From Thermomonospora catenispora (GTDB lineage: Bacteria; Actinomycetota; Actinomycetes; Streptosporangiales; Streptosporangiaceae): a stretch of DNA of 64,000 nucleotides. Made by a program: the position numbers and the translations under genes. Positions 41,923-51,538 of the stretch are shown here, piece by piece (positions within the stretch are counted from its first letter, which is position 1; each line of letters starts with the position of its first letter). The notes beneath the pieces were generated by a model. The model saw only the letters and a list, made by a program, of their open reading frames with translations. It did not search any database and had not been told where the DNA came from. The DNA is taken from positions 124,001 through 188,000 of the forward strand of contig NZ_RRYT01000003.1 in the NCBI RefSeq assembly GCF_006363815.1. The letters are read 5' to 3'.

Positions 41923-42813
41923 TCACTCCTCGACATGCGGGCTCTCCTCGATGCGCAGACGGGCCAGGCGGTGAGGGTCGGCGACGACGTCGTAGTGGGT
42001 GATGCGGCCCCCGGCGATGCGGAAGATCAGTGCGGTGCGCACTCGCCGATCCGACCAGATCGCGATTCCCGGACGTCCGTCGACGGTGACCAGGCGTGCC
42101 CGCCGGGCGTTCTCCCGGAGCGCGCGGGTCTCGGCGACCACGGCCCGCACTCCCCGCACCCGCTGCGGGGCGCCCGCGGGAAGGGCCTGCGGATCGGCCG
42201 TCCTGGTCACCTCGGGGTGGAGGACCGCGACGAGACCGTCGAGATCGCCCTCCCGGGCGGCCTTCAGGAAGGCGCTCACCACCCGGCGGGCCTCGCGCGG
42301 GTCGGCTTCCGGCCACGCCCGGGGCTCGGCGGCCCGGCGCAGCCGCCCCCGGGCGCGGCTGCCCAGCTTCTTGGCCGCCCCCGGGGTGGTGCCCAGGATG
42401 CGGGCGATCTCCTCGAAGGGCATGCCGAAGACGTCGTGCAGGATGAACGCGACCCGCTGCGGAGGGGTCAGCTCCTCCAGCACGACCGTGACGGCCTCGG
42501 TCAGTTCACCGGCGAGGAGCGCGACCTCCTGCGGGTCGTCGCCGCCGCCCCCGGCGGCCGCGGGCAGATCCTCCGGCCGCCGCGGAAGCTCACGCGACCG
42601 GCGGAGCAGGTCCAGGCACAGCCGGGTCACCACGGTGGTCAGCCATGCCTGCACGTTGCGGATGCCGGCGCCGTCGGCGCGGACGTATCTGGTCCAGGCC
42701 TCCTGCACGACGTCCTGGGCGTCGGCCTCCGACCCGAGGATGCGGAACGCCACGGCGAGCAGGTGCGGCCGCTCCCGTGCGAAGGCCTCCGCCCGGTCCC
42801 CGGCGCCGCCCAT
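41923..42813 (-). CDS. ECF41-type (SigJ-like) sigma factor with SnoaL-like C-terminus
   Basis: A 296-residue ECF sigma factor. Region 2: ERPHLLAVAFRILGSEADAQ, DVVQEAWTRYV, NVQAWLTTVVTRLCLDLLRR. Region 4: LTPPQRVAFILHDVFGMPFE, EIARILGTTPGAAKKLGSRA. From residue 185 comes the SnoaL/NTF2-like domain (VSAFLKAAREGDLDGLVAVL, then IFRIAGGRITHYDVVADPHRLARL); DPHRL stands where ECF41 proteins have NPDKL, the segment that controls activity. ATG has AAGGGGG seven bases upstream; GTG 42846, overlapping the upstream stop, is an alternative. Confidence 0.92.
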   Translation of the reverse strand: MGGAGDRAEAFARERPHLLAVAFRILGSEADAQDVVQEAWTRYVRADGAGIRNVQAWLTTVVTRLCLDLLRRSRELPRRPEDLPAAAGGGGDDPQEVALLAGELTEAVTVVLEELTPPQRVAFILHDVFGMPFEEIARILGTTPGAAKKLGSRARGRLRRAAEPRAWPEADPREARRVVSAFLKAAREGDLDGLVAVLHPEVTRTADPQALPAGAPQRVRGVRAVVAETRALRENARRARLVTVDGRPGIAIWSDRRVRTALIFRIAGGRITHYDVVADPHRLARLRIEESPHVEE

Positions 42814-42842
42814 CCAGAGCCCCCTTCCGCCGGTCCCGTCGG

Positions 42843-43154
42843 TCACAGTCCGAAGCCGTGGTCCCCGACGCGTTCCACGACCTGGGGGCGGGGATACCCG
42901 CCCTCGACGCACTCGGCGATGATCCCGGGCAGCCGCCGGGTGGCCTCGAGGTCCATCAGCGGGTTGCGGTCCTCCTCCGCCAGCTCGATCAGCGCGAGGA
43001 AACGACGACCGCCCGGCACCCGCCAGTACGCCGGCCGCACACCGTCCGGCCGCTCTTCGGCCAGCGCGTCGAAGGCGGCGGCCAGCGCCCGTTCGACCCG
43101 GGCGGCCCCCTCGGCCGAGACCGTCTCGAACTCGATCACCCGCTGCACGCCCAT
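42843..43154 (-). CDS. Small alpha/beta protein upstream of the ECF41 gene
   Basis: A 103-residue soluble protein: QRVIEFETVSAEGAARVERA, LAEERPDGVRPAYWRVPGGR, RFLALIELAEEDRNPLMDLE, GIIAECVEGGYPRPQVVERV. The pattern suggests a ferredoxin-like ABM/Dabb-type barrel, frequently encoded with SigJ-like factors; the specific reaction is unknown. AGGAGGAGACGG precedes ATG. It is the first gene of the operon and its stop lies next to possible sigma starts. A degenerate ECF41-type promoter is about 40 bases upstream. Confidence 0.78.
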   Translation of the reverse strand: MGVQRVIEFETVSAEGAARVERALAAAFDALAEERPDGVRPAYWRVPGGRRFLALIELAEEDRNPLMDLEATRRLPGIIAECVEGGYPRPQVVERVGDHGFGL

Positions 43155-43192
43155 CCGTCTCCTCCTGCCGTCTGCGGTTCGTCCGCCCACCA

Positions 43193-43219
43193 GACGCACC
43201 GGCGGCGCAGAAGGTGACC
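43193..43219 (-). promoter_or_regulatory. Possible ECF41-type promoter (autoregulation)
   Basis: Minus strand: GGTCACC (43219-43213), 16-base spacer, CGTC (43196-43193), 38 bases before the ATG. The -35 differs from TGTCACA at two positions; the spacing is identical to the site at 16424. Confidence 0.5.
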
Positions 43220-43308
43220 CCGCCGGCCGCCCGGGGCGCACGGTCCATCCGGTCGCCGTCATGCGACGGACCCGGCGGCGCCGTGATCAGGTCGTCGCCC
43301 GACATGCG

Positions 43309-43348
43309 GCGGCCCCGCGCAGGCGATCCGTCGCCTGCGCGGGGCCGC
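43309..43348 (-). terminator. Terminator of the purSQL block
   Basis: Perfect 18-bp stem (43309-43326 with 43331-43348; core GGCCCCGCGCAGGCGA) and loop TCCG, directly after the purL stop. Confidence 0.85.
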
Positions 43349-43368
43349 GCGCACGCGTTCGTCAGGCG

Positions 43369-46300
43369 TCAGGCGTAGCTGGGCAGCAGCCGCTCATGGG
43401 CCTCGCGCAGCTCGTGCAGCGGGATGGAGAACAGGCCCTCGACGGTGAAGGAGTCGCCGCCGACCACGCCGATCTGGGTGGCCGGGACGCCGGCGGCCTC
43501 GCAGAGCTGGGCGAGGCGGGCCTCCGAGCCCGGCCGCACCGCGACCACCGCGCGCGCCACCGACTCGCTGAACAGCGCCACGAACGGGTCGCCGGGCAGG
43601 GTCACCCGCACGCCCAGCCCGCCGCGCAGGCAGGACTCCACCAGCGCCTGCGACAGACCGCCGTCGGACAGGTCGTGCGCGCCCGACAGCAGGCCCTCGT
43701 GCGCGGCGGACACCATCACCGCGGCCAGCGCCCGCTCGGCGGCCAGGTCCACCAGCGGCGGCAGCCCGCCCAGGTGCCCGTACACCACGTGCGCCCACTC
43801 CGACCCGCCGAACTCCTCACGGGTCTCGCCGAGCAGCACCACCCTGTGACCTTCGGCGGGGAAGCCGATGGTCACCCGGCGCCGGACGTCGTCGTGCACG
43901 CCCAGCACGCCCACCACGGGGGTCGGGTTGATCGGCTTGTCGTCGGTCTGGTTGTAGAAGCTGACGTTGCCGCCGGTGACCGGCACGCCCAGCGCCTGGC
44001 AGGCGTCCGCCAAGCCCCGGGTGGCCTGGGCGAACTGCCACATCACCCCCGGGTCCTCGGGGGAGCCGAAGTTGAGGCAGTTGGTGACCGCCAGCGGACG
44101 CGCCCCGGTCATGGCGACGTTCCGGTACGCCTCCGACAGCGCGAGCTGGGCGCCCGAGTACGGGTCCAGGCGGGTGTAGCGGCCGTTGCCGTCCAGCGAC
44201 ACGGCCACGCCCAGGCCGGACTCCTCGTCCAGCCGCAGCACCCCGGCGTCCTCGGGCATCGCCAGCACCGTGTTCCCCAGCACGTACCGGTCGTACTGGG
44301 AGGTCACCCACGTCTTGGCGGACAGGTTGGGGGAGGCCGCCAGCCACAGCACCGTGTTGCGCAGGTCCTCGGCGTTGGCGGGACGGGCCAGCCGGCCGGG
44401 GGTGTCGGCCTGCAGCGCCGCCAGGTCCGCGGGCGGCTCCTGCGGCCGCTCGTACACCGGGCCCTCGTCGGCGGCGGTGCCCGGCGGGATGTCCACGATC
44501 ACCTCGCCCCGCCAGGTCATCACCAGCCGCCCGGTGTCGGTGACCTCGCCGATCACCGTCGCGGGGATCTCCCACTTGGCGCAGATCTCCAGGAACCGGT
44601 CGACCTTGGCGGGCTCCACCACCGCCATCATGCGTTCCTGCGACTCGCTCATCAGGATCTCTTCGGGCCGCAGGGTGGGGTCGCGCAGCGGCACCGCGTC
44701 CAGCACGATGTGCATCCCGCCGGCGCCGGCCGCCGCCAGCTCCGTCGTCGCGCAGGAGACGCCCGCCGCCCCGAGGTCCTGGATGCCGACCACGAGGTCC
44801 TCGCGGTACAGCTCCATGCAGCACTCGATGAGCAGCTTCTCCATGAACGGGTCGCCGACCTGGACGCTGGGCCGCTTGGCCTGCGACTCCTCGTCGAAGG
44901 TCGCCGACGCCAGCACCGAGGCGCCGCCGATCCCGTCCGGCCCGGTGGCGGCGCCGAACAGGATCACCTTGTTGCCGGGGCCGGGGGCGTGCGCACGCTT
45001 GATGTCCTCGTGCCGCATCACCCCGATGCACAACGCGTTGACCAGCGGGTTCTTCTCGTAGCAGGGATCGAAGACGGTCTCCCCGCCGATGTTGGGCAGC
45101 CCGAGGGAGTTGCCGTAGCCGCTGATGCCGGCCACCACGCCGGGCAGCACCCGCTGGGTGTCGGGGGCGTCGGCGGGACCGAACCGCAGCGAGTCCATCA
45201 CCGCGATCGGCCGCGCCCCCATCGACAGGATGTCGCGGACGATGCCGCCCACCCCGGTCGCCGCGCCCTGGTAGGGCTCCACATAGGAGGGGTGGTTGTG
45301 GGATTCGACCTTGAACGTCACCGCCAGGCCGCGGCCCACGTCGACCACTCCGGCGTTCTCGCCCATGCCGACCAGCAGCGCCTCGCTCTGGGGCGCCTTC
45401 TCCGCGAACTGGCGCAGGTGGACCTTGCTGCTCTTGTAGGAGCAGTGCTCGCTCCACATGACCGAGTAGATCGCCAGTTCCGCCGAGGTGGGCCGGCGTC
45501 CGAGGATCTGGCGGACCCGCCGGTACTCCTCCTCGTTCATGCCCAGCTCGACGTACGGCTGCCGCTGGTCGGGCGTCCGTTCCGCCACGGCCACCGTGTC
45601 CACCGGCATCGACTCGACCACCACGCCGGGTGCGCGTTCGCCCTCGGCGTCGTGCGGGTGGGGCGCCACCGGCGCGCCGGCGAACGAGCCGTCCTCCCGG
45701 GCCGGGGGCTCTGCGCCCTCGCCGGGGACGGGCGTCCCCGTCGGCGGCGTGCCGCCTTCGTCTTCAGACCGGCCGAGCGCGACGAGCGCCGCCAGGTCGG
45801 GGTGCTCTCCGGGCACGGGCTGCGGTCCGGTCCCGGTCGCACCGGCCTCGGGCCGCTCCGGGTGCTCGCCTCCGACCGCGGGCTGGGGTCCCGTGCCGGG
45901 ACCGCCGGCGGCCGCGAACGGCTCACCGGACACCGGAGGCTGCGGCCCGGTGCCGGGTCCGTCCTCCTGCGCCGGGGCGGGTCCGCCCGGTGGGACGCCG
46001 GGGCCGGCGGGCGGCTCTGCGGCGACGGGCGGCTGCGGGCCGGTCGCGGGTCCGGCGTCGGGCGCGGGCGCGCCGGCCTCGACGGGCGGCTGCGGGCCGG
46101 TGCCGGGTCCGGCGTCGGGCACGGCCGGACGCTCGCTCACGGGCTCCTGCGCCGGGGCGGGTCCGCCGGGGGCCGCGAACGGCTCGTCGGACACCGGCGG
46201 CTGCGGGCCGGTGGCGGGGCCGCCCTCCTGCGGGGCGGGGATGTCGGAGCCGGTGATGACCGGAGGGGCCGCCGGCGGGTGCTCGTCGGTGTCGGAGGGC

Positions 46301-46467
46301 TCCCCAGGGGTGTCCGCGGCCGGAGGCTCGGCGGGTGCGGAGTCCGCCGGGCGGGCGAACGGGTCGTGTTCGGGGTCGTCTGCGGCCAGTTCCGCGAACC
46401 ACTCCGCGGTGGGGCCGTCGGACGGATCGCCCGACACTCCGCCGTTGTCGGGGGTGCGCTCGGTCAT
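43369..46467 (-). CDS. purL: FGAM synthase large subunit PurL with long N-terminal extension
   Basis: Phosphoribosylformylglycinamidine synthase II, ATP-dependent, acting with PurQ and PurS. The enzyme part (about residues 287-1032) shows [96 protein letters not shown] and [16 protein letters not shown]. Unusually, 286 residues precede it, rich in Pro, Gly, Ala and Glu, with six TGPQPxV-type repeats (near residues 86, 123, 142, 172, 191, 212). ATG 46467 has GGAGAG seven bases before it; ATG 45609 would give a normal-length protein but has only a weak ribosome site. Confidence 0.95.
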   Translation of the reverse strand: MTERTPDNGGVSGDPSDGPTAEWFAELAADDPEHDPFARPADSAPAEPPAADTPGEPSDTDEHPPAAPPVITGSDIPAPQEGGPATGPQPPVSDEPFAAPGGPAPAQEPVSERPAVPDAGPGTGPQPPVEAGAPAPDAGPATGPQPPVAAEPPAGPGVPPGGPAPAQEDGPGTGPQPPVSGEPFAAAGGPGTGPQPAVGGEHPERPEAGATGTGPQPVPGEHPDLAALVALGRSEDEGGTPPTGTPVPGEGAEPPAREDGSFAGAPVAPHPHDAEGERAPGVVVESMPVDTVAVAERTPDQRQPYVELGMNEEEYRRVRQILGRRPTSAELAIYSVMWSEHCSYKSSKVHLRQFAEKAPQSEALLVGMGENAGVVDVGRGLAVTFKVESHNHPSYVEPYQGAATGVGGIVRDILSMGARPIAVMDSLRFGPADAPDTQRVLPGVVAGISGYGNSLGLPNIGGETVFDPCYEKNPLVNALCIGVMRHEDIKRAHAPGPGNKVILFGAATGPDGIGGASVLASATFDEESQAKRPSVQVGDPFMEKLLIECCMELYREDLVVGIQDLGAAGVSCATTELAAAGAGGMHIVLDAVPLRDPTLRPEEILMSESQERMMAVVEPAKVDRFLEICAKWEIPATVIGEVTDTGRLVMTWRGEVIVDIPPGTAADEGPVYERPQEPPADLAALQADTPGRLARPANAEDLRNTVLWLAASPNLSAKTWVTSQYDRYVLGNTVLAMPEDAGVLRLDEESGLGVAVSLDGNGRYTRLDPYSGAQLALSEAYRNVAMTGARPLAVTNCLNFGSPEDPGVMWQFAQATRGLADACQALGVPVTGGNVSFYNQTDDKPINPTPVVGVLGVHDDVRRRVTIGFPAEGHRVVLLGETREEFGGSEWAHVVYGHLGGLPPLVDLAAERALAAVMVSAAHEGLLSGAHDLSDGGLSQALVESCLRGGLGVRVTLPGDPFVALFSESVARAVVAVRPGSEARLAQLCEAAGVPATQIGVVGGDSFTVEGLFSIPLHELREAHERLLPSYA

Positions 46468-46516
46468 GGGTTCTCTCCGTTCGCCTCGGGCCGTGGAATG
46501 GGAGGGGCGGGCGCGC

Positions 46517-47209
46517 TCAGCCGACGCCCACCTGGCCCAGACCGGCCTTGACGATCGAGGTGAAAAAGCCGAGTCCGTCGGTGGACGGACCGGTCAGGGA
46601 CTCCACGGCGTGCTCGGGGTGCGGCATGAGGCCGACCACGTTGCCGGCCTCGTTGCAGATGCCGGCGATGTCGTTGAGCGAGCCGTTGGGGTTCAGGTCC
46701 AGGTAGCGGGCGACGACGCGGCCGGTGGACTCCAGCTCCTCCAGCGTGTCGGGGTCGGCCGTGTAGCGGCCGTCGCGGTTCTTGACCGGGACGACGATCT
46801 CTTGCCCTTCGGAGTATTCGCCGGTCCAGACGGTGTCGGCGTTGTCGATGCGCAGCCGCTGGTCGCGGCACACGAAGTGCAGGCCGGCGTTGGGCAGCAG
46901 CGCGCCCGGCAGCAGGTGCGCCTCGCACAGCACCTGGAAGCCGTTGCAGATGCCCAGCACCGGAAGCCCGGCGCGGGCGGCCGGGATCAGTTCGTCCATG
47001 ATCGGCGCGAACCGGGACAGCGCCCCGGCGCGCAGGTAATCGCCGTAGGAGAACCCGCCCGGCAGGATCACCGCGTCCACTCCCTGCAGGTCGTGGTCGG
47101 CGTGCCACAGCGACACGGGCTCGGCGCCCGCCAGCCGGACGGCGCGGGCGGCATCGCGATCGTCGAGGGAGCCAGGGAAGGTGATGACCCCCACCCGGGC
47201 AGCGTTCAT
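46517..47209 (-). CDS. purQ: FGAM synthase glutaminase subunit PurQ
   Basis: A 230-residue class I glutamine amidotransferase that supplies ammonia to PurL. Features: [38 protein letters not shown], nucleophile Cys in [15 protein letters not shown], and the His/Glu pair in [15 protein letters not shown] is preceded by GGAGG ten bases upstream. It lies 49 bases before purL and 84 bases after the anti-sigma-like gene. Confidence 0.97.
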   Translation of the reverse strand: MNAARVGVITFPGSLDDRDAARAVRLAGAEPVSLWHADHDLQGVDAVILPGGFSYGDYLRAGALSRFAPIMDELIPAARAGLPVLGICNGFQVLCEAHLLPGALLPNAGLHFVCRDQRLRIDNADTVWTGEYSEGQEIVVPVKNRDGRYTADPDTLEELESTGRVVARYLDLNPNGSLNDIAGICNEAGNVVGLMPHPEHAVESLTGPSTDGLGFFTSIVKAGLGQVGVG

Positions 47210-47293
47210 GGTTGCGGATCCTCCGGAGCCGAGTAACGGGTGCGGTGCGGGCACCGGCGGCCACCGGCGTGTCGTGCCCTCGCAGGGCCCAAT

Positions 47294-47740
47294 CTACCTG
47301 GCGCTGTGTGCGAGGTCTCCCGCGAGGCGACGCATCGGAGACTCGTCCTTCCAGGTCAGACGCTTGCTGAGGAGGACGGTGGTGCCCCGTCCGGGGCTGG
47401 TGTCGAACGTCACGTCGTCCACCAGCGCGTGCATGATCTTGATGCCTCGGCCGGATTCGGCGGACTCGTCGCACTCGGCGGGCGTGTGGGTCAGGCCGCG
47501 GCCGTGGTCGGAGACGGCGAGCACGCACATCCCGTTCTCGACCCGGGCCCAGACCTCATAGTCCAGCGGAGTCTGCGAGTGCTGGATCACATTGGTGCAG
47601 GCCTCGGAGGTGGCGACCAGGATGTCCCCGATGCAGTCCTCGGACACGCCCAGTCCGCGCAGCGCGTCGCCGAGCACCCGGCGAAGCACCCGGACGCTCA
47701 GCGACTCGCGCGGGAGCGCGAGCGAGAACTTCATGTTCAC
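47294..47740 (-). CDS. RsbW-like anti-sigma ATPase in the pur block
   Basis: A 148-residue GHKL ATPase of the anti-sigma RsbW/SpoIIAB group: RVLRRVLGDALRGLG, ILVATSEACTNVIQHSQTPL (N box), VLAVSDHGRGLTH (G1), SGRGIKIMHALVDDVTFDTS and GRGTTVLLSKRL (G2 and end). It would bind a sigma factor or phosphorylate an anti-anti-sigma protein, neither of which is encoded nearby. GTG has AAAGAGG six bases before it; ATG 47734 is an alternative. It lies between purS and purQ on the same strand. Confidence 0.9.
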   Translation of the reverse strand: MNMKFSLALPRESLSVRVLRRVLGDALRGLGVSEDCIGDILVATSEACTNVIQHSQTPLDYEVWARVENGMCVLAVSDHGRGLTHTPAECDESAESGRGIKIMHALVDDVTFDTSPGRGTTVLLSKRLTWKDESPMRRLAGDLAHSAR

Positions 47741-47900
47741 CGGCCACCTCTTTGCTGTGAGATCTTCGACCTGGGAGAACTTCCCCCGCCTTGTGACGTG
47801 TAACCGCCGTGCCCACGGGACTTTCGGTGAACTGTCGGCGCCGGCGTGGGGGAAACCGGTTACTCTTTGTCAATTCACCGTCACGGGCGTGATCCGTTGT

Positions 47901-48149
47901 TCATTCGTCCACGACCTGCACGTGGAAGTTCTCGATGACCGGGTTCGCCAGCAGGGTTTCGGCGATCTTGCGGACCTGCTCCAGAGCGGCCTCGTCGGCC
48001 GGGCCGTCGAGCTCCAGCTCGAAACGCTTGCCCTGGCGCACGCCCGTGACGCCGGTGAACCCCATCTGCGGCAGTTTGCGGGCGATGGCCTGTCCTTGCG
48101 GATCCAGGATCTCCGGCTTGAGCATGACGTCGACTGCGACGCGTGCCAC
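47901..48149 (-). CDS. purS: FGAM synthase small subunit PurS
   Basis: An 82-residue PurS protein that bridges PurQ and PurL: VAVDVMLKPEILDPQGQAIA, LPQMGFTGVTGVRQGKRFEL, and VRKIAETLLANPVIENFHV are the family signature. The GTG start follows GGGGGG at five bases. First gene of the purS-(ATPase)-purQ-purL block, divergent from the next gene; the shared control region is 48150-48307. Confidence 0.96.
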   Translation of the reverse strand: MARVAVDVMLKPEILDPQGQAIARKLPQMGFTGVTGVRQGKRFELELDGPADEAALEQVRKIAETLLANPVIENFHVQVVDE

Positions 48150-48307
48150 GGCCGCCCCCCTCAGATGATGACGTGCTGTCCGTACCGCGGCCCAAGCGTA
48201 CGGTACGGCTCACCTCAGGCCGTGCACGCCCTGCCGGCCTTGTGACTGCTGTTGTCGGTGTGGAGCGCTATACATTCGGCCGTGACCCCCCGTCTTTGGA
48301 GTCGCCG

Positions 48308-49927
48308 ATGAACGTCGAGGAGCTCACTCCGCCTGAGCGCGCCCTGTGGGAGGCGTTCGCGGCGGGCAAGTCCGTCGATCTCGGTACCGGCGATCCGATG
48401 CTGGACAGCCCCGCCTACGGGGACCGGTGGGGGCCGGAGCGGATGATCCGCGCCGAGGTGCTGCTGGCCCTGCTGCTCGGCCAGGTCGAGGCCGCCCCCG
48501 GTCAGGTCGCCGCGGTCCAGCTGTCCGGGGCGCGCATCATCGGGGCGTTGAACCTGGGGCACGCCGAGGTGACGGTGCCGCTGTCGTTGAACGGCTGCTA
48601 CTTCGACGAGGCCCCGCACCTGTACTGGGCCGCCATGAACAGCGTCCACCTGATGGGCTGTCAGCTGCCCGGCCTGGTGGCGTCCGGCGCCCGCATCGAC
48701 GGGCACCTGTGGCTGGAGGGCAGCAGCATCGCCGGCGGGCTGTGGCTGGACGGCGCCCACATCAGCGGCATCCTCAACATGTCCGGGGTGCAGCTGATCA
48801 ACCCGCAGGGCGATGCGCTGCTGGGCGACCGGCTCACCGTGGACGCCAACGTCTACTGCGACAAGGGCTTCACCGCGCACGGGGAGGTGCGGCTGCCCGG
48901 GGCGACGGTGGGCGGGCAGCTGATCTTCCGGCAGGCCACGCTGCACAACCCCTCCGGCGCCGCGCTGTACGCCAGCCGGCTGAACGTGGCGGCCAACGTG
49001 TTCTGTGACGGCGGGTTCTCCGCGAACGGGGAGGTGCGGCTGCGCGGGGCGAAGGTCGGCGGCTACCTGTCGCTGGTCGGCGCGCAGCTGTCGCATCCGG
49101 AGCGGACCGCGCTGAACGCCGACGACCTGTCGGTGGAGACCGACGTGTACTGCTCGGACGGGTTCACCGCCATGGGGGAGGTGAGCTTCGCCGGGGCGCG
49201 CGTCTCCGGCCAGCTCAGCCTGCGCGGCGCACGACTGACCAACGAGCGCGGGGTGGCGTTGAGCCTGCAGCGGCTGCAGGCCGAGGAGGTCCTGCTGCGG
49301 CCCGCCGAGCGGATCAACGGCATCTGTGACCTGTCGTTCGCCAAGATCAACGTGCTGCGCGACGACCCGGCGACCTGGGCGGTCCGCTACCAGCTCGACG
49401 GCCTGTCGTATGAGACGCTGGATCCGCCGCTGGACGCCAAGGCGCGGCTGGGGTGGATCCGCCGCGACACCGACGGCTATCAGCCCCAGCCCTATGAGCG
49501 GCTGGCGCAGACCTATCGCGCGCTGGGCCTGGACGCCGAGAGCCGCACCGTGCTGCTGGCCAAGGCCCGGGACCGGCGCAAGACCCAGAGCCTGCCGCGC
49601 AAGGTGGTGGGCTGGGCGCAGGACATCCTGGTCGGGTACGGGTACCGCCCGTTCCGGGCGGCGAGCTGGCTGGCGGGGCTGCTGGCGTTCGGGACGGTCG
49701 TGTTCGGCCTGCATCAGCCGCCGCAGCTGGAGGCCGAGCAGAACCCCTCGTTCAACGCGTTCTTCTACACGCTGGACCTGCTGCTGCCGATCGGGTCGCT
49801 GGGGCAGGAGCAGTACTTCAGCCCGCAGGGCGTCTACCAGTGGATCGCCAACTTCATCTCCATCGCGGGGCTGATCCTGGGATTGACCGTCACGGAAGGG
49901 GCGACGCGGGCGCTGTCGCGCAGCTAG
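48308..49927 (+). CDS. Right-handed beta-helix protein with C-terminal membrane anchor
   Basis: A 539-residue protein. Residues 75-350 are built from repeating strands such as VQLSGARIIGALNLGHAEV, ARIDGHLWLEGSSIAGGLWL, DGAHISGILNMSGVQL, EVRLRGAKVGGYLSLVGAQL, which resemble pentapeptide/bactofilin-type beta-helices. The last 90 residues contain two membrane helices (WLAGLLAFGTVVFGLH, IANFISIAGLILGLTVTEGA). Similar proteins are annotated membrane-associated oxidoreductase in actinomycetes, but no cofactor motif is visible and I would not infer an enzyme. GGAG stands six bases before ATG. Confidence 0.82.
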   Translation: MNVEELTPPERALWEAFAAGKSVDLGTGDPMLDSPAYGDRWGPERMIRAEVLLALLLGQVEAAPGQVAAVQLSGARIIGALNLGHAEVTVPLSLNGCYFDEAPHLYWAAMNSVHLMGCQLPGLVASGARIDGHLWLEGSSIAGGLWLDGAHISGILNMSGVQLINPQGDALLGDRLTVDANVYCDKGFTAHGEVRLPGATVGGQLIFRQATLHNPSGAALYASRLNVAANVFCDGGFSANGEVRLRGAKVGGYLSLVGAQLSHPERTALNADDLSVETDVYCSDGFTAMGEVSFAGARVSGQLSLRGARLTNERGVALSLQRLQAEEVLLRPAERINGICDLSFAKINVLRDDPATWAVRYQLDGLSYETLDPPLDAKARLGWIRRDTDGYQPQPYERLAQTYRALGLDAESRTVLLAKARDRRKTQSLPRKVVGWAQDILVGYGYRPFRAASWLAGLLAFGTVVFGLHQPPQLEAEQNPSFNAFFYTLDLLLPIGSLGQEQYFSPQGVYQWIANFISIAGLILGLTVTEGATRALSRS

Positions 49928-49951
49928 AGCGGCGTGTTAGCTTTTCGGGCC

Positions 49952-50815
49952 ATGGCGAAGCGGCGCATGCCTTCACTGGCGGGACGACGGGTGCTGATCA
50001 CCGGGGCCGCGCGGGGGATCGGCGCCGCCCTGGCCGAGCGGCTGCACGAGCGCGGTGCGCGGGTCGCGTTGGCGGGACTGGAGCCCGAGCGGCTCGCCGA
50101 GACGGCGGCCCGCTGCGGGGACGCCCCCTGGTGGGAGTGCGACGTGACCGAGCGCGACCGGGTGGAGGCGACGGTGGCCGGCGCGGTGGACGCGCTCGGC
50201 GGACTGGACGTGGTGGTCGCCAACGCCGGGGTCGCGGCGCAGCTCCCCATGATCGGGGGAGATCCGGCGGTGATGGAGCGCACGCTTCGGGTGAACGTCC
50301 TGGGCGCTTATCACACGCTGCGCGCGGCCGGGCCCCATGTGGCGCATCGGCGCGGGTACGCGCTGGCGGTGGCCTCGCTGGCGGCGGCGGTGCAGGTGCC
50401 GCTGCTGGGCGCCTACAGCGCCTCCAAGGCGGCCGTCGAGGCGATGGGCAACACGCTGCGGGCCGAGCTGCGGCCGTACGGGGCGCGCGTCGGCGTGGCC
50501 TACTTCGCCGAGCTGGACACCGACATGACGCGGCGCGGGTTCGGCACGCAGGCGGCGTCCGTGCTGCTGGGCGGGGGCCCGGCGATCACCGGGGTCACCC
50601 CGCTGAAGGTCGGGATCGACGCGTTGGAACGTGGGATCGCCTGGCGTTCGCCGCGGATCGTCGCCCCCTGGTGGGTGGGGGCGGCGCTGCCGCTGCGGGC
50701 GGCGATCCAGCCGGTGATGGACCGGCTGGTGCAGCGGCGGTTGCGGGAGGCTCTGGAGGTCGCACGAGGGGAGCGGGTGACGTTGACCACCGAGCAGCCC
50801 GGCGACGCGCGATGA
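49952..50815 (+). CDS. Short-chain dehydrogenase/reductase
   Basis: A 287-residue SDR. NAD(P)-binding motif RVLITGAARGIGAALAERL near residue 13, DVVVANAGVAA (NNAG-like), catalytic Ser in ALAVASLAAAV and the YxxxK pair in AYSASKAAVEAM, with a downstream extension of about 90 residues including two hydrophobic patches. Substrate unknown. ATG was chosen at MAKRRMPSLAG; the ribosome site is weak. Its stop overlaps the next start (ATGA), so it forms an operon with the CMD-like gene. Confidence 0.92.
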   Translation: MAKRRMPSLAGRRVLITGAARGIGAALAERLHERGARVALAGLEPERLAETAARCGDAPWWECDVTERDRVEATVAGAVDALGGLDVVVANAGVAAQLPMIGGDPAVMERTLRVNVLGAYHTLRAAGPHVAHRRGYALAVASLAAAVQVPLLGAYSASKAAVEAMGNTLRAELRPYGARVGVAYFAELDTDMTRRGFGTQAASVLLGGGPAITGVTPLKVGIDALERGIAWRSPRIVAPWWVGAALPLRAAIQPVMDRLVQRRLREALEVARGERVTLTTEQPGDAR

Positions 50816-51351
50816 AACCCCGGGTCCGGCCCGGCCGGCTGCGCGAGGTGGGGGTGTTCACCTGGCTGTTCGCGCACGCCGCCGGATGGGTGATGCGGAC
50901 CGCGCATCCGCCGAACCTGTTCCTGACGCTCGGGCGGCGGCGCGGCCTGTTCCACGGGTGGCTGTGGTTCGCCGGCCGGCTGATGCCGGGCGGCCGGCTG
51001 CCGCGCCGGGACGGCGAGCTGGTCATCCTGCGGGTCGCGCATCTGCGGGACTCCCGCTACGAGTGGGAGCACCATGTGCGGCTGGCCCGCCGGGTCGGGC
51101 TGCGGCCCGCCGACATCGAGCGGGTCCGGCGCGGCCCGGACGCCGAGGGGTGGACGCCCCGCCAGCGCGCCCTGCTGGCCGCCGTCGACGCGCTGCACCG
51201 CGACCGGGACCTCGGCGAGGAGGTCTGGGCGGAGCTGCGGCGGCATCTCACCGAGCCCGAATGCATTGAGTTCTGCATGCTGGCGGCCCACTACGAGATG
51301 CTGGCCACCGTCATCGCCGCGCTGCGGATCCAGCCCGACGTCCGCCGCTGA
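50812..51351 (+). CDS. Carboxymuconolactone decarboxylase-like protein
   Basis: A 179-residue helical protein of the CMD/AhpD-like superfamily: FLTLGRRRGLFHGWLWFAG, RDGELVILRVAHLRDSRYEW, EHHVRLARRVGLRPADIERV, RALLAAVDALHRDRDLGEEV, EFCMLAAHYEMLATVIAAL. It lacks the CxxC pair of AhpD; EWEHH stands in the usual catalytic region. It overlaps the SDR gene by four bases. A joint catabolic or detoxifying function is likely but unspecified. Confidence 0.88.
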   Translation: MKPRVRPGRLREVGVFTWLFAHAAGWVMRTAHPPNLFLTLGRRRGLFHGWLWFAGRLMPGGRLPRRDGELVILRVAHLRDSRYEWEHHVRLARRVGLRPADIERVRRGPDAEGWTPRQRALLAAVDALHRDRDLGEEVWAELRRHLTEPECIEFCMLAAHYEMLATVIAALRIQPDVRR

Positions 51352-51461
51352 CCGGCCGGGGCGCGCTCCCCGCCGCGCCCTGACCCGTGCCCTGAGGGTG
51401 CGCCGGGCGGACTCCGGGCGTGCTCGGGACCCGCCCGGCGCGATCTGTGCGCGGACCCGCA

Positions 51462-51538
51462 CGCGACCTGTGCGCGACCTGTGCGCGACCTGTGCGCGAC
51501 GTGTGCGCGATCTGTGCGCCGCCGGTGCGCGGCCGGTG
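51462..51538 (+). repeat. 11-bp tandem repeat, seven contiguous units
   Basis: Units: CGCGACCTGTG three times, then CGCGACGTGTG, CGCGATCTGTG, CGCCGCCGGTG, CGCGGCCGGTG. A degenerate unit recurs at 51562-51583. The 11-bp period is close to one helical turn and is not a multiple of three. Confidence 0.9.

Noticed and set aside
41674-46551. A very long open frame on the plus strand (about 1625 codons)
   Set aside because: It is antisense to purL and the ECF41 operon, whose products are unmistakable. In GC-rich DNA the mirror frame of a real gene stays open; its translation is Arg/Gly/Pro/His-rich without domains.
49921-49951. Searched for an ECF41 promoter before the SDR/CMD operon, since these are classic ECF41 targets
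   Set aside because: No TGTCACA-N16-CGTC pattern; TGTCGCG near 49913 has no matching -10.
51462-51538. Tandem repeat considered as a CRISPR array
   Set aside because: Units of 11 bp follow each other without spacers, and there are no cas genes.
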